Below are positions 1 to 8,337 of a stretch of DNA of 64,000 nt, one piece after another. A program made the translations under genes and the position numbers. Source of the stretch: Pleurocapsa minor GSE-CHR-MK 17-07R (GTDB lineage: Bacteria; Chloroflexota; Anaerolineae; Aggregatilineales; Phototrophicaceae); NCBI GenBank assembly GCA_019359125.1, contig JAHHHY010000014.1, forward strand, positions 62,001 to 126,000. The letters run 5' to 3'. The notes under the pieces were generated by a model. It made no database searches. It worked only from the letters and a program-made list of their open reading frames with translations, and was not told the DNA's origin. The stretch's first letter is position 1. Each line of letters starts with the position of its first letter.

Positions 1-2201
1 AGGCCATCTTCGTCCGTGTCTGCCAGGCGCGGATTGGTCTGATGGGTGTTGACCTCCGGGCCGTCGTTCAGCCGGTCGCCGTCAGTGTCCGCGGCATTGG
101 CATTGGTGAGCTGGTTGCGGATTTCCTCGAAGTCGTTCAGGCCGTCACGGTCAGAATCAGTGCGGTTGGCGTCTGTGCTGTAGGTAATCACTTCTTCATA
201 GTCGGTCAGGCCATCGCGGTCGGTGTCGGGACTGCCGGGCAGGGTGCTGTAGAAGTTCACTTCCACGCCGTCGCTCAGTCCATCGTCATCGGAATCGCTG
301 TCCAGCGGATCGGTGCGGCTGACCATCAGCTCATGCGAGTCGGTCAGGCCATCGCCGACGCCTTCATCATCGCTGTCGGTGTTGGTGGGTGAGGTGTTGT
401 ACTGGAACAGCTCGGAATAGTCGTTCAGGCCATCGCCATCGGTATCGCGGTTGTTTGGCGCGGTGCCGTACAGGTTGACCTCATCGCCGTCGGTCAGGCC
501 GTCGAAGTCGCTGTCAGGGTTATTCGGGTTGATCCCGCGCGCGATTTCGTCGCCATCCAGCAGGCCGTCACCATCGGTATCCGGCACATTGGGCAGCGTG
601 AGCGTCGTGTTGATTTCTGTGCCGTCGGGCAGGCCGTCTTCATCGGTGTCCGGGTTATTGGGGATAAGCAGACGGTTTTCTTCGCACTCGTTGGTGCAGC
701 CATCGCCATCGGCATCGTCCGCGCCTGCCTGGTCCAGATTTCCGAAGTACACCATTTCCCACTGATCAGACAGGCCGTCTGCGTCGCTATCGGGGCTGCG
801 CGGGTCGCGCCCGGCGGCGATGTCTTCGCTGTCGGTGAAATTATTGCCATTGGTGTCGCAGTTGAGGGGATTGGTGCGGTGGATATTCACTTCGTCCCCG
901 TCCGACAGGCCATCCCCTGCACAGCCCACCGGCGCGATATCACTGTCCGGACTGTTCGGGTCGGTGCCATAGGTGAAGATTTCATCACGGTCATTCAGGC
1001 CGTCGCTGTCGCTGTCGGCCAGTGTGGGGCTGGTGTTGAAGGTTGCGCGTTCGGCGTTGTCCAGCAGGCCGTCGCCGTCGGTATCGTTGCGCGTGGGGTT
1101 GGTGCCATACCGATTGACTTCGTCGCCATCACTCAGGCTGTCGCCATCGGTGTCGCGCCAGAAGGGATCGGTATTGTGGATCATCAGCTCCAGGGCATCG
1201 TTCAGGCCATCGGCGTCGGTGTCGGCGCTGAGCGGGTTGGTGCGGTGCAGGATGACCTCGTCGTAGTCGTTCAGGGTATCGCCATCCGTGTCAGGATTGT
1301 CCGGGCGCGTGCCATAGCGGTTCTGTTCCTCGCCATCAGACAGCATGTCGTCGTCAAAGTCATAGTCAATGGGGTCGTAGCTGCTATCGATCTCAGCCCC
1401 ATCGGCGATGCCGTCGTTGTCGGTGTCGGTATTGCGCGGGTCGGTCAGATACACCAGCACTTCGTCGCCATCCAGCAGGCCGTCATCGTCGGTGTCGGGG
1501 TCCAGCGGGTTGGTCTTGTAGATATAGGCTTCTTCGCCATCGCGCAGATTATCGATGTCGGTATCGCCAGAGGCTGGATTCAGGCCGCGTGTTTCTTCAC
1601 AGCCATTGTTGCAGCCGTCGTTGTCGGGGTCATTGGTGCCGGTCTGGTCCAGGTTGCCAAAATTGGCCAGTTCCCAGTCATCCAGCAGCCCGTCATAGTC
1701 CGAGTCGATGTCAAAATTATCGCTCATCGGCACGCCGGTAATCACCGTGCGCTGGCCGGAAAAGCTGAACGAGATACTCGGCAGAAATGGCCGAATCAGC
1801 GGGGTGATGAGCTCGATGGTGGCCGCAGCATTGATCTGCAGCAGGTCGCCGCTTTCCAGCAGGGTGACATCGAAGAACTGATTCATGCCCTCCGGGCAGG
1901 CATAGATAATCGGATTGGCCGGGTCGGGGCTGTCCGCCTTCAGATACTGGATGGTGACGACGGCGGGCCCGGCAAAGAAGATATTGCGCAGGTCTTCGCG
2001 CATCTTGCCGCAGTCCGCATACGCTTCGTCTGCGCCAGAGTAGCCCAGCACTTCCGCGTTGCGCAGGGCATTGCGCAGGGCGTTGGATGCCGAGGTGTAG
2101 GTGAACAGCACCCGCCCCATGTCGATGATGCCCATGACCAGAAACAGTAAAACCGGCATCATCAGCGCAAACTCGGTGAGTGCCTGTCCGTGTCGGCGCA
2201 T
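1..2201 (-). CDS. TadE-like protein with long calcium-binding TSP3-type repeat stalk (partial, C-terminus outside window)
   Basis: The reading frame starts at the ATG at 2199-2201 and stays open to the window edge, giving 733 residues with the C-terminus missing. The first 45 residues are TadE-like: a short basic N-terminus, a Glu in the motif GQALTEFALMMPVLLFL, and one membrane segment. A region to about residue 160 follows. From about residue 162 to the edge come tandem acidic repeats of the type DTDGDGLxDGDEVxxYGTxPxxxDTD, as in thrombospondin type 3 calcium-binding repeats. Two repeats, near 1620-1700 and 690-770, share a longer module, FGNLDQxG followed by a Cys pair and CEE. The gene begins 1 base after the stop of the upstream TadE gene, so the two are probably co-translated. 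Inferred role: a membrane-anchored surface stalk, adhesin or minor pseudopilin exported by a Tad-like system. The family call for each half is firm; the joint role is inference. Confidence 0.85.
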   Translation of the reverse strand, partial: MRRHGQALTEFALMMPVLLFLVMGIIDMGRVLFTYTSASNALRNALRNAEVLGYSGADEAYADCGKMREDLRNIFFAGPAVVTIQYLKADSPDPANPIIYACPEGMNQFFDVTLLESGDLLQINAAATIELITPLIRPFLPSISFSFSGQRTVITGVPMSDNFDIDSDYDGLLDDWELANFGNLDQTGTNDPDNDGCNNGCEETRGLNPASGDTDIDNLRDGEEAYIYKTNPLDPDTDDDGLLDGDEVLVYLTDPRNTDTDNDGIADGAEIDSSYDPIDYDFDDDMLSDGEEQNRYGTRPDNPDTDGDTLNDYDEVILHRTNPLSADTDADGLNDALELMIHNTDPFWRDTDGDSLSDGDEVNRYGTNPTRNDTDGDGLLDNAERATFNTSPTLADSDSDGLNDRDEIFTYGTDPNSPDSDIAPVGCAGDGLSDGDEVNIHRTNPLNCDTNGNNFTDSEDIAAGRDPRSPDSDADGLSDQWEMVYFGNLDQAGADDADGDGCTNECEENRLLIPNNPDTDEDGLPDGTEINTTLTLPNVPDTDGDGLLDGDEIARGINPNNPDSDFDGLTDGDEVNLYGTAPNNRDTDGDGLNDYSELFQYNTSPTNTDSDDEGVGDGLTDSHELMVSRTDPLDSDSDDDGLSDGVEVNFYSTLPGSPDTDRDGLTDYEEVITYSTDANRTDSDRDGLNDFEEIRNQLTNANAADTDGDRLNDGPEVNTHQTNPRLADTDEDG

Positions 2202-2202
2202 C

Positions 2203-2679
2203 TTATTCTCCAATGATCACCTGGCTTGCGTGTGCAGAGAGTGTGAGCGGATTGACGCCGGAGATTCTGGGGATGATGGGGGTCAGCAGTGTGAATGCAT
2301 ACCGAATGGTTACCGAGACCGGCTCGCCGACGGCATAGACGGGCACGCCATTGGTATCGGTGGGAATATCGATCAGGATCGTCGCGTTGGGCCAGTCGAC
2401 TTCCTGGCCACCGGCATGGCGCGCGCGATACTCGGCATTGTTCGGGTCTGCGCACTGGGGGCCGGCCAGGCTGGTGGGGCACTGCGGATTGAGCGCCAGA
2501 TACAGGGCGGCCTCGCCGGCGCCGTCTTCCAGGGCGGCATAGATGTAATACACGCGGCCCAGGTCGAGTACGCCAGAGAGCAGCATTAGCACGATGACCA
2601 GGCTGATGGCGACCTCCACAAGGCTCTGGCCGCTTTCAAGTCGTGAATGGTGAATGGATTCTTGTTCGTGCACTGTCAT
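2203..2679 (-). CDS. TadE-like minor pseudopilin-type protein
   Basis: A 158-residue protein with a short cytoplasmic head, then the TadE hallmark ESGQSLVEVAISLVIVLMLL, which combines a Glu with one transmembrane helix at about residues 18-42. The rest is extracytoplasmic, with two cysteines near the middle (CPTSLAGPQC). TadE/TadG proteins are small membrane proteins of the Flp/Tad pilus and secretion machinery. The gene lies immediately upstream of the TadE-TSP3 fusion with 1 base between stop and start, so the pair looks like one transcription unit. No other tad genes are in the window. About 170 bases without a gene separate it from the terminator at 2852-2890. Confidence 0.8.
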   Translation of the reverse strand: MTVHEQESIHHSRLESGQSLVEVAISLVIVLMLLSGVLDLGRVYYIYAALEDGAGEAALYLALNPQCPTSLAGPQCADPNNAEYRARHAGGQEVDWPNATILIDIPTDTNGVPVYAVGEPVSVTIRYAFTLLTPIIPRISGVNPLTLSAHASQVIIGE

Positions 2680-2851
2680 CCCGCGCTTTCTTTCAGTGCA
2701 TGGCTTCTATAATTGTTATAACGTAAAGAAGTTATGGATGTTACACATGAAATCTATGAAAAGACGTAAAATCGATCTGGTATGAGCGATGGTTATCGAT
2801 AAAAGTATTAAGGTGCTGGGTACTGGGGAATATGTGGGGACATGAGAAAAC

Positions 2852-2890
2852 AAAAAAGGCCGACAGGCTGTTTGCCCGTCGGCCCTTTTT
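2852..2890. terminator. Bidirectional intrinsic terminator
   Basis: The stem GGCCGAC/GTCGGCC (2858-2864 with 2878-2884) is flanked by an A-tract on the left and TTTTT on the right, so it can end transcription on either strand. It lies just downstream of the minus-strand flavodoxin gene, which ends at 2905. Confidence 0.8.
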
Positions 2891-2904
2891 GAATTCGTCT
2901 GCTG

Positions 2905-3438
2905 CTACTCTGTACTTAGGTTCGGGATAATCGAAACGATCTCGGTCGCGATATCTGCTGCCCACTGGCCGATGTCATCCCACTTGCGGAAGTCGCCCGC
3001 CGGGGCGCGCAGCACAGACATCACGCCGCGCTCGAACCAGTTCAGCTTGCTGGGATCAATCTTGCCTGCAAAGACCGCGATATCGCGCGGATGCAGGCTG
3101 CGGGCGGTCGCCAGCAAATCTTCAGGCATCTCCCATCCGGGCTCGCCTGCTGCCGGGCCTGAATCGCCAATCGGGCCGCTGGAAAACAGCCACAGCGGGC
3201 GCGTAGAAAGCACGTCGGCATGTTCACGCAGATAGTGCGCGGCTTCCGGTTGCCATTTTCCCATATAGACTGCGCTGCCCAGGACAATCGCGTCATACAG
3301 CGTGGGGTCTGGCTGAGAAGCCGCCACCGTTACTTCCACCTGGGCACCGGTACGTTCACGCAGCACCCGTCCGATGAGCTGGGCAATTTCCGCTGTCGAT
3401 TCATGTTTGGTCGCATAGGCGACGAGCAGCCGCTTCAT
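2905..3438 (-). CDS. Flavodoxin domain protein, HemG-like (menaquinone-dependent protoporphyrinogen oxidase family)
   Basis: A 177-residue protein starting MKRLLVAYATKHESTAEIAQ. The TKHEST stretch is the FMN phosphate-binding loop of flavodoxin-like proteins at the end of the first beta strand. The pattern LYDAIVLGSAVYMGKWQPEA followed by WLFSSGPIGDS matches HemG-type flavodoxins. I chose the ATG at 3436-3438 because the flavodoxin fold begins right there and GGGAG sits 8 bases upstream; a longer in-frame extension to 3597 adds 53 residues unlike the family. HemG oxidises protoporphyrinogen IX with menaquinone, but many paralogues are general FMN proteins, so the exact substrate is not established. 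It is monocistronic and bounded by terminators on both sides. Confidence 0.8.
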   Translation of the reverse strand: MKRLLVAYATKHESTAEIAQLIGRVLRERTGAQVEVTVAASQPDPTLYDAIVLGSAVYMGKWQPEAAHYLREHADVLSTRPLWLFSSGPIGDSGPAAGEPGWEMPEDLLATARSLHPRDIAVFAGKIDPSKLNWFERGVMSVLRAPAGDFRKWDDIGQWAADIATEIVSIIPNLSTE

Positions 3439-3630
3439 ATGGTTTCTCCCTGGCGATAAGCCAACGCTGGGTTGACAGGGCGTGAGCGCGTAAGCTGCGG
3501 GAATAACTGGCCGGAGATGCCGATCACGGCACTCGCCACAGGTGCGCGGCTCACGCCCGAAAACCAACCCTGCTTCTATTATAGTGCAATTTTTCACAAT
3601 TTAGCATTGTGATCGTCATTCATGATGAAA

Positions 3631-3665
3631 CAAAGAGCGGCGACATGATCTGCCGCCGCTCTTTG
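3631..3665 (-). terminator. Perfect 12-bp stem-loop downstream of the Asn-Gly-tail gene
   Basis: CAAAGAGCGGCG at 3631-3642 pairs perfectly with CGCCGCTCTTTG at 3654-3665 across an 11-base loop. It lies 52 bases past the stop of the minus-strand gene ending at 3717. The T-run after it is short, so it is a probable rather than textbook Rho-independent terminator. Confidence 0.65.
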
Positions 3666-3716
3666 CTCAGTTAGATTATTGTCCGCTGCCGGACGATGGC
3701 GTGATGCAGGATTCCG

Positions 3717-4607
3717 CTAGTTGTTGCCGTTCCCGTTACCACGGCCATTGCCATTGTTACCGTTACCATTGCCGTTACCGTTACCGTTATTGCCATTGCC
3801 ATTGCCGTTATTGCCGGCATTGCAGCTGTTGCCTGGGCATTCGGGGCGGCCATTTCCATTGTTGCCGTTGCCATTGCCGTTACCGTTATTGCCATTGCCG
3901 TTGTTGTTGCCATCGGCATCATAGCCACCGCGGTGCACCTGTCCGGGCGCCAGCTGCGACGGGCTCACGCCAGCTTCGCGGACGATCTGGCCCCAGCCTT
4001 CGCCGCTGCCGCGCAGGTCGAAGTAAACCTGCACATCGAGGCCGGTCTGCTCGGCCAGCAGATAGGCGCGGGTGATTTCGCCGAAGCCGAAGCCGGAGCA
4101 GTGGTAGTTGATGATAATCTGGTAGTCGACGTCAAAGGCTTCCGAGATGCGCATGGCCACCGGCTGATTCGGGCGGTTGCACAGCTCCACGATCGGCGTG
4201 GCTTCCGGCGTCACTTCGGGGGTAATCTCAGGCGTGACTTCGGGGGTCACTTCAGGGGTCATCTCAGGCGTGACCGTCGGTGTAAACATGGGGGTGACCG
4301 TCGGCGTGACTTCGGGCTCGATGAACAGCTCGAACGTCAGCGCCTGGATGGTCAGCCCATCCGGGAGCAGGATGCCGGTGATGATGACGATATCGCCCTG
4401 CTGCAGAATGGAAGGCATGAAAGCCCCTGCCGGCGCGATGATGTAGTTGGCGACGACGATATTGCCGCTGCTCAGGTCGACAGCGCCCGTGACCAGCACG
4501 AGGTTGTCAGGGGTTTCGACGGTATCCTGTGCCATCAGAGGCAGGGCGATGGCAGTCGCCATCAGCAATACCATTAGAAGTGTTAAGACTGCGTGAATTC
4601 GCTTCAT
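3717..4607 (-). CDS. Secreted protein with Thr-Pro-Glu linker and Asn-Gly low-complexity C-terminal tail
   Basis: A 296-residue protein starting MKRIHAVLTLLMVLLMATAI, a clear signal peptide ending near AQD. Residues about 30-95 form a small beta-rich domain (LVTGAVDLSSGNIVVANY, then GDIVIITGILLPDG) reminiscent of DUF5666-type domains. Next is a TPEVTPE repeat linker (DNA 4195-4315), then a region of about 90 residues with two cysteines (ELCNRPNQP and NYHCSGFGFGE). The last 65 residues are almost only Asn and Gly, interrupted by CPGNSC. I chose the ATG at 4605-4607 because GGAG lies 9 bases upstream; a TTG two codons earlier is possible. Function is unknown. The design suggests an envelope-exposed protein. 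Confidence 0.75.
   Translation of the reverse strand: MKRIHAVLTLLMVLLMATAIALPLMAQDTVETPDNLVLVTGAVDLSSGNIVVANYIIAPAGAFMPSILQQGDIVIITGILLPDGLTIQALTFELFIEPEVTPTVTPMFTPTVTPEMTPEVTPEVTPEITPEVTPEATPIVELCNRPNQPVAMRISEAFDVDYQIIINYHCSGFGFGEITRAYLLAEQTGLDVQVYFDLRGSGEGWGQIVREAGVSPSQLAPGQVHRGGYDADGNNNGNGNNGNGNGNGNNGNGRPECPGNSCNAGNNGNGNGNNGNGNGNGNGNNGNGRGNGNGNN
3720..3917 (-). repeat. Hexanucleotide-like repeat encoding the Asn-Gly tail
   Basis: On the coding strand this stretch alternates GGC/GGT and AAT/AAC codons in blocks of 2-6, giving NGNGNN-type protein sequence. It is broken once by the codons for RPECPGNSC. Synonymous codons vary between blocks, so the repeat looks selected at protein level and not like recent slippage alone. 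It is not a CRISPR array: there are no spacers and it is inside a coding frame. Confidence 0.8.
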
Positions 4608-4728
4608 TTCCAATATCTCCGTTTAATGCGTATGTCTATACGTTACAACGAGACGGCTTCGGCAACGTCGCATGACCAAAAGTACTATGTTGAAGTATTG
4701 AGGCGGGTGCGTCTGAAAGAATGCGTCA

Positions 4729-4768
4729 CATGGCAGGGGCATCTATAGGGAAGATCACCCCTGCCATG
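4729..4768 (-). terminator. Stem-loop downstream of the SH3-repeat gene
   Basis: CATGGCAGGGG at 4729-4739 pairs with CCCCTGCCATG at 4758-4768, an 11-bp perfect stem with an 18-base loop, about 50 bases after the stop at 4817. No strong T-run follows, so termination strength is uncertain. Confidence 0.55.
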
Positions 4769-4816
4769 CGTCGCCAGGATCGGCGTGATTATTTCGTTCG
4801 AGGGCTGACAAACGCG

Positions 4817-6121
4817 TTACGGGCTGATCGGCTCCACAAAGTAGGTGGTAGCCTGGCCTTCCACCGTCCAGCCGGTTACGCTGCCATAGCTGACGCGCCA
4901 CCATGCCCGGCCGGCCGGGTCGCACACGGGCCCTTCAATCACAGTGAACACGCCGCCGCCGGGAATCTGGCCCAGCAGCGCGCCCGACGCAGTTGCCTGG
5001 TTACGCAGGTTGTTCGGACTGCCGGGCAGCACACGGCCCATCTCGCCCGCTACCAGCCGTGAGGGCTGGAATCCGGGACAGGTGACAGCAGTGGCGGGAC
5101 TGGCTGTGACAGGGGTGGCCCCTGCGCGTGATGTTGAGACCAGCGTGATGGTCGCCGGGGGCGCGGTCGCCATCATGCCGATGACAGGCCCCACAAAGTA
5201 TTCTTCGTTCAGCCCTTCTGCAATCCACCCCTGCTGCTGGCCAAACTGCACGCGCCACCAGGCCACGCCTTCACCGTTGTCACAGGACGGGCCTTCAAGG
5301 ACTGCAACCTGCATCCCGTTCTGAAGCAGGCGTATTTCAGCGCCGCTGGTGGAGGCGGCAGCGCGCATGCGAATCGGGTCGCTGGCCACGATCTGCGCCA
5401 CGTCTCCCGGAATCAGCCGCGACTGCATCAGGCCGGGGCAGGTGACGCTGCTCGGTCTTGGCGTCACGCTGGGCGTGTAGGTAAACGTGGGCGTCAGCGT
5501 AAAGGTGGCGCTGGGCGTGAGGGTGATGGTGGGCGTTGCTGTCGGGGTCGGCGTGAGCGTGAGCGTTGCCGTGGGCGTGCTGCTGGGCGTAAACGTGGCC
5601 GTCGCTGTCGGCGTCGCCGAGACCTGCGTCAGATCGACCGTGGGGGTGAGGCTGGGCGTGATGGTCGGCGTGCGTGTGAGCGTCGGGGTGCGCGTGTAGG
5701 TGGGTGTGGGCGTCAGATAGGTGTCAAAGCCGCACCTGAGCACGGTGCCGCCGCCGACAGGCACATAATATTCACTGGTGAGGAGGCCGCCTTCAGGGCG
5801 GGTAAAGGCTGTGAGTCTGATGCTGTAATACAGGTCGTTGGTGCGTTGGCCCGCAGGCGGCAGGCCGTCAGCGCAGATGGGCTGCTGATTCGGTTGAAGC
5901 ACAAAAAACTCATACGATTCCACATTGTCCGGGTAGGCATCGTAGCCCGGATCGAACTCTTTGAGCGCCTCGTAAACCTCCAGCGGAATGTCCGGGTCGA
6001 AGGTGGGGGTGGGCGACGGGGTGGAGGTGTCCTGGGCGCCTGCGCGCTGCGTCAAGGGCCCGCCGAATAAACATATGCCGAAAACAAGAACCGTTACAAC
6101 CAGCAGTTCGCGCCTGAACAT
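4817..6121 (-). CDS. Secreted protein with Thr-Pro-rich linker and two bacterial SH3 domains
   Basis: About 434 residues. An N-terminal signal peptide ends near GAQDTS. An extracytoplasmic domain of about 100 residues contains two cysteines ([10 protein letters not shown] and LRCGFD). Then comes a long TPTxTLTxTP linker (DNA about 5460-5720) and two SH3b repeats, each starting CPG(L/F)xxSRL and ending WWRVxxGxxxGW(I/T)xEG, at about residues 230-305 and 345-425. Bacterial SH3 domains commonly bind cell wall or surface ligands. Two adjacent ATGs (6119-6121 and 6122-6124) could start the protein; AGGA is better spaced for the inner one. It is not grouped with a neighbour and is probably a surface or envelope sensing protein. 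The exact ligand is unknown. Confidence 0.8.
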   Translation of the reverse strand: MFRRELLVVTVLVFGICLFGGPLTQRAGAQDTSTPSPTPTFDPDIPLEVYEALKEFDPGYDAYPDNVESYEFFVLQPNQQPICADGLPPAGQRTNDLYYSIRLTAFTRPEGGLLTSEYYVPVGGGTVLRCGFDTYLTPTPTYTRTPTLTRTPTITPSLTPTVDLTQVSATPTATATFTPSSTPTATLTLTPTPTATPTITLTPSATFTLTPTFTYTPSVTPRPSSVTCPGLMQSRLIPGDVAQIVASDPIRMRAAASTSGAEIRLLQNGMQVAVLEGPSCDNGEGVAWWRVQFGQQQGWIAEGLNEEYFVGPVIGMMATAPPATITLVSTSRAGATPVTASPATAVTCPGFQPSRLVAGEMGRVLPGSPNNLRNQATASGALLGQIPGGGVFTVIEGPVCDPAGRAWWRVSYGSVTGWTVEGQATTYFVEPISP

Positions 6122-6267
6122 CATTGTCCTTTCTTACAATGCGTATGACAGAAATTGTGCCGCAGCTCGCCGGATTGTCAAACGATGTGTGGTAGTCGCA
6201 CAGGCGGTGCCCGCTATGCTGCTGCCCTACTCAGCGTCCGGTCATGAGTTGCATATGCGTAAGCGGC

Positions 6268-6297
6268 TTGACAGACCTGGTATTCCCAGTGTAGGAT
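6268..6297 (+). promoter_or_regulatory. Sigma-70-type promoter of the TetR-glycosyltransferase operon
   Basis: TTGACA at 6268-6273, 18 bases, then TAGGAT at 6292-6297. The operator palindromes start 8 bases after the -10 element, so bound regulator would sit over the start site. Confidence 0.65.
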
Positions 6298-6304
6298 AGC
6301 CTGA

Positions 6305-6342
6305 TGAATGAATACTCATTCACTATACTGAATGAGTATTCA
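6305..6342 (+). promoter_or_regulatory. Double palindromic operator, probably for the adjacent TetR regulator
   Basis: TGAATGA-ATAC-TCATTCA (6305-6322) and TGAAT-GAGT-ATTCA (6329-6342) are each palindromes. Together 6309-6321 and 6330-6342 form a perfect 13-bp inverted repeat with an 8-base centre. It lies between the promoter and the TetR start, which fits autorepression. Confidence 0.8.
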
Positions 6343-6377
6343 TAATGTTTATGACGCAGGCAGATCAAGGAATCCCT

Positions 6378-6992
6378 ATGACCGATCTAATTCAGCAGCA
6401 GTTGATCGCTGCGCGCCGCAACCAGATTCTGGATGCGGCGGCGGTGGTGTTTGCCGAACATGGCTTCCACCCGACGACGATTCGCGATATCGCCCGGCAT
6501 GCCGGGATTGCCGATGGCACCATCTACAACTACTTCGACAACAAGACGGCGCTGCTGCTGGGCATCTTCGAACGGGCAAAAGCCTCGATCGTGCAGCAGC
6601 ACATGCCCGCCGCGCCCGAACAGCTCGACCTGCGGACGCTCATTAAGCTGTCGTTGGTGCATCCGCTGATGGCGCTGAAGCAGGACAACTTCGCGCTGTT
6701 TCGCATCCTGCTCTCGGAAATGATGGTCAACGAGGACCTGCGGACGCTGTATTTCCAGCAGATCATGGAGCCTATGCTGTCATCCGGCGAGCTGATGCTG
6801 GGGCAGGCGTCGGTTTCCTACGGCCTGACCCCGCGCGAGGCCGGCCTGACGGTGCGGGCGATTTCTGCCCTGATGCTGGGCATGATGCTGCACCACATCA
6901 TGGGCGATACCACGCTGCACGCGGAGTGGGACGCCATGCCCGATTTTCTGACCGATCTGATTCTCAATGGCATCCTGGAGAAAAACTCATGA
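6378..6992 (+). CDS. TetR/AcrR family transcriptional regulator
   Basis: A 204-residue protein starting MTDLIQQQLIAARRNQILDA. The N-terminal helix-turn-helix reads AAAVVFAEHGFHPTTIRDIARHAGIADGTIYNYFDNK, classical for TetR (about residues 14-60). The rest is the variable ligand-binding helical domain. I chose the ATG at 6378 because AAGGA lies 7 bases upstream; an upstream ATG at 6345 overlaps the operator region. Its stop overlaps the next gene's start (ATGA), so it is co-translated with the glycosyltransferase and likely represses both. The ligand is unknown. Confidence 0.9.
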   Translation: MTDLIQQQLIAARRNQILDAAAVVFAEHGFHPTTIRDIARHAGIADGTIYNYFDNKTALLLGIFERAKASIVQQHMPAAPEQLDLRTLIKLSLVHPLMALKQDNFALFRILLSEMMVNEDLRTLYFQQIMEPMLSSGELMLGQASVSYGLTPREAGLTVRAISALMLGMMLHHIMGDTTLHAEWDAMPDFLTDLILNGILEKNS

Positions 6993-8278
6993 CGCGGATC
7001 ACCATAGTCGCTTCCGGGACACGGGGCGATGTACAGCCCTATGTCGCGCTGGGCAAGGGCTTGCAGGACGCCGGCTTTGACGTGCATCTGCTCAGCAGCA
7101 GCAGTTTCAGCGCGCTGGCAGAGGGCACGGGCATTACCTTTCATTCCATTGGGCCGAACGTCGAAGAAATGGTCCAGAGCGACGAGTGGCGCAAAGTGCT
7201 GGAAAGTGGCAACTTCCTCAAGATTCTCGCGCGTATGCAGACTGAGTCGAAGCGTAACGCTGAGGAAATGGCGCGCCTGACCCCGCCGCTGCTGGAGGGC
7301 GCAGACCTGATCCTGACGGGCATGGGTGGCATCGGTGGCATCAGCGCGGTCGCAGACACGATGCAGATTCCGATGCTGCTGGCCTACCTGTTCCCGTTCA
7401 CGCCCACGCGCGAATTTCCCAGCCCGCTGGTGCCGACGCTGCCTTTTGGCGCTGCGCTGAATCGGCTGTCGTTTCATGTCACCCGGCAGATGTTCTGGCA
7501 AACCTCGAAAGTGGTTGACACGACCATGCGCCAGCGGTTGGGTCTGAAGAAGGGTTCGTTCTGGGGCCCATTTCGCCAGATGGCGCAGCGCAACGTGCCC
7601 GTGATGCATGGCTACAGCCAGCAGGTGCTGCCGCGCCCGTCTGACTGGCCGCACGACTATAGTGTGACCGGCTACTGGTTCCTGGATGCGCCGCAAGACT
7701 GGCATGCCCCGGCGGATTTGCTGGCGTTCTTGGAGGCCGGACCGCTGCCTGTTTATATCGGCTTTGGCAGTATGGGCAGCCGCAAACCGGAGGAAGCAGG
7801 CCGGATTGCGCTGGAGGCGCTGGCGCTTTCCGGACAGCGCGGCCTGCTGGCGACAGGCTGGGGCGGACTGAAGCTGTCTGACCTGCCGCCGACGGTTCAC
7901 ATGATTTCATCTATTCCGCACCAGTGGCTGTTCGAGCGCATGGGCGCGGTGGTGCATCATGGCGGCGCAGGCACGACCGCCGCCGGGCTCCGCGCCGGGG
8001 TGCCTTCGATTATCGTGCCCTTCATGGGCGACCAGCCATTCTGGGGCAGGCGGGTTATGGACATGGGCGTGGGCCCGGCGCCCATCCTCAGAAGACAATT
8101 GAGCGCCCAGCGCCTGGCGCAGGCCATCACAACCGCGATGACCGACCAGGCCATGCGGGCCCGTGCGGCTGACCTGGGCGGGCGCATCCGTGCTGAAGAC
8201 GGCATCGCCAACGCCGTTGAATTTGTCACGCGGGCCGTCGAGTCAGGCGTGCGCGCGACTCCTGCCCTGGCGCATTAG
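6989..8278 (+). CDS. UGT/MurG-like glycosyltransferase (GT1 family, sterol or macrolide glycosyltransferase type)
   Basis: 429 residues from the ATG overlapping the TetR stop (MTRITIVASGTRGDVQPYVA). The N-terminal GTRGDVQPYVALGKGL motif and the C-terminal nucleotide-sugar site HHGGAGTTAAGLRAGVPSII followed by PFMGDQPFWGRRV are typical of GT-B fold UGT-type enzymes that glycosylate lipids, terpenoids or antibiotics. There is no signal peptide or membrane span, so it acts at the cytoplasmic side. Its pairing with a TetR regulator suggests induction by a hydrophobic compound that it may modify or whose lipid target it glycosylates; that is inference. Confidence 0.85.
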   Translation: MTRITIVASGTRGDVQPYVALGKGLQDAGFDVHLLSSSSFSALAEGTGITFHSIGPNVEEMVQSDEWRKVLESGNFLKILARMQTESKRNAEEMARLTPPLLEGADLILTGMGGIGGISAVADTMQIPMLLAYLFPFTPTREFPSPLVPTLPFGAALNRLSFHVTRQMFWQTSKVVDTTMRQRLGLKKGSFWGPFRQMAQRNVPVMHGYSQQVLPRPSDWPHDYSVTGYWFLDAPQDWHAPADLLAFLEAGPLPVYIGFGSMGSRKPEEAGRIALEALALSGQRGLLATGWGGLKLSDLPPTVHMISSIPHQWLFERMGAVVHHGGAGTTAAGLRAGVPSIIVPFMGDQPFWGRRVMDMGVGPAPILRRQLSAQRLAQAITTAMTDQAMRARAADLGGRIRAEDGIANAVEFVTRAVESGVRATPALAH

Positions 8279-8280
8279 CC

Positions 8281-8326
8281 TTGCGGCACAGACAGCCATC
8301 CTGACCGGTGGCTGTCTGCGCCGCAA
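8281..8326. terminator. Long hairpin between convergent genes
   Basis: TTGCGGC-A-CAGACAGCCA (8281-8298) pairs with TGGCTGTCTG-C-GCCGCAA (8309-8326), a 17-bp stem with one mismatch and a 10-base loop. It sits between the plus-strand glycosyltransferase and the minus-strand DeoR gene, so it can serve both. Confidence 0.75.
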
Positions 8327-8337
8327 ATGAATGGTTC

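Noticed and set aside
879..2150. Long open frame on the plus strand (423 codons) opposite the TadE-TSP3 gene
   Set aside because: It is the antisense reading of Asp-rich GC-biased repeats; the translation is a monotonous VG/AI/AV pattern with no family match, while the minus strand gives clear TadE and calcium-repeat sequence.
3439..3597. Longer N-terminus for the flavodoxin gene
   Set aside because: The extra 53 residues do not resemble the family, and a good ribosome site precedes the internal ATG where the flavodoxin fold begins.
5460..5720. Tandem GGGCGT-like DNA repeats that could suggest a minisatellite or CRISPR
   Set aside because: They encode the Thr-Pro linker of the SH3-repeat protein in frame; units are irregular and there are no spacers.
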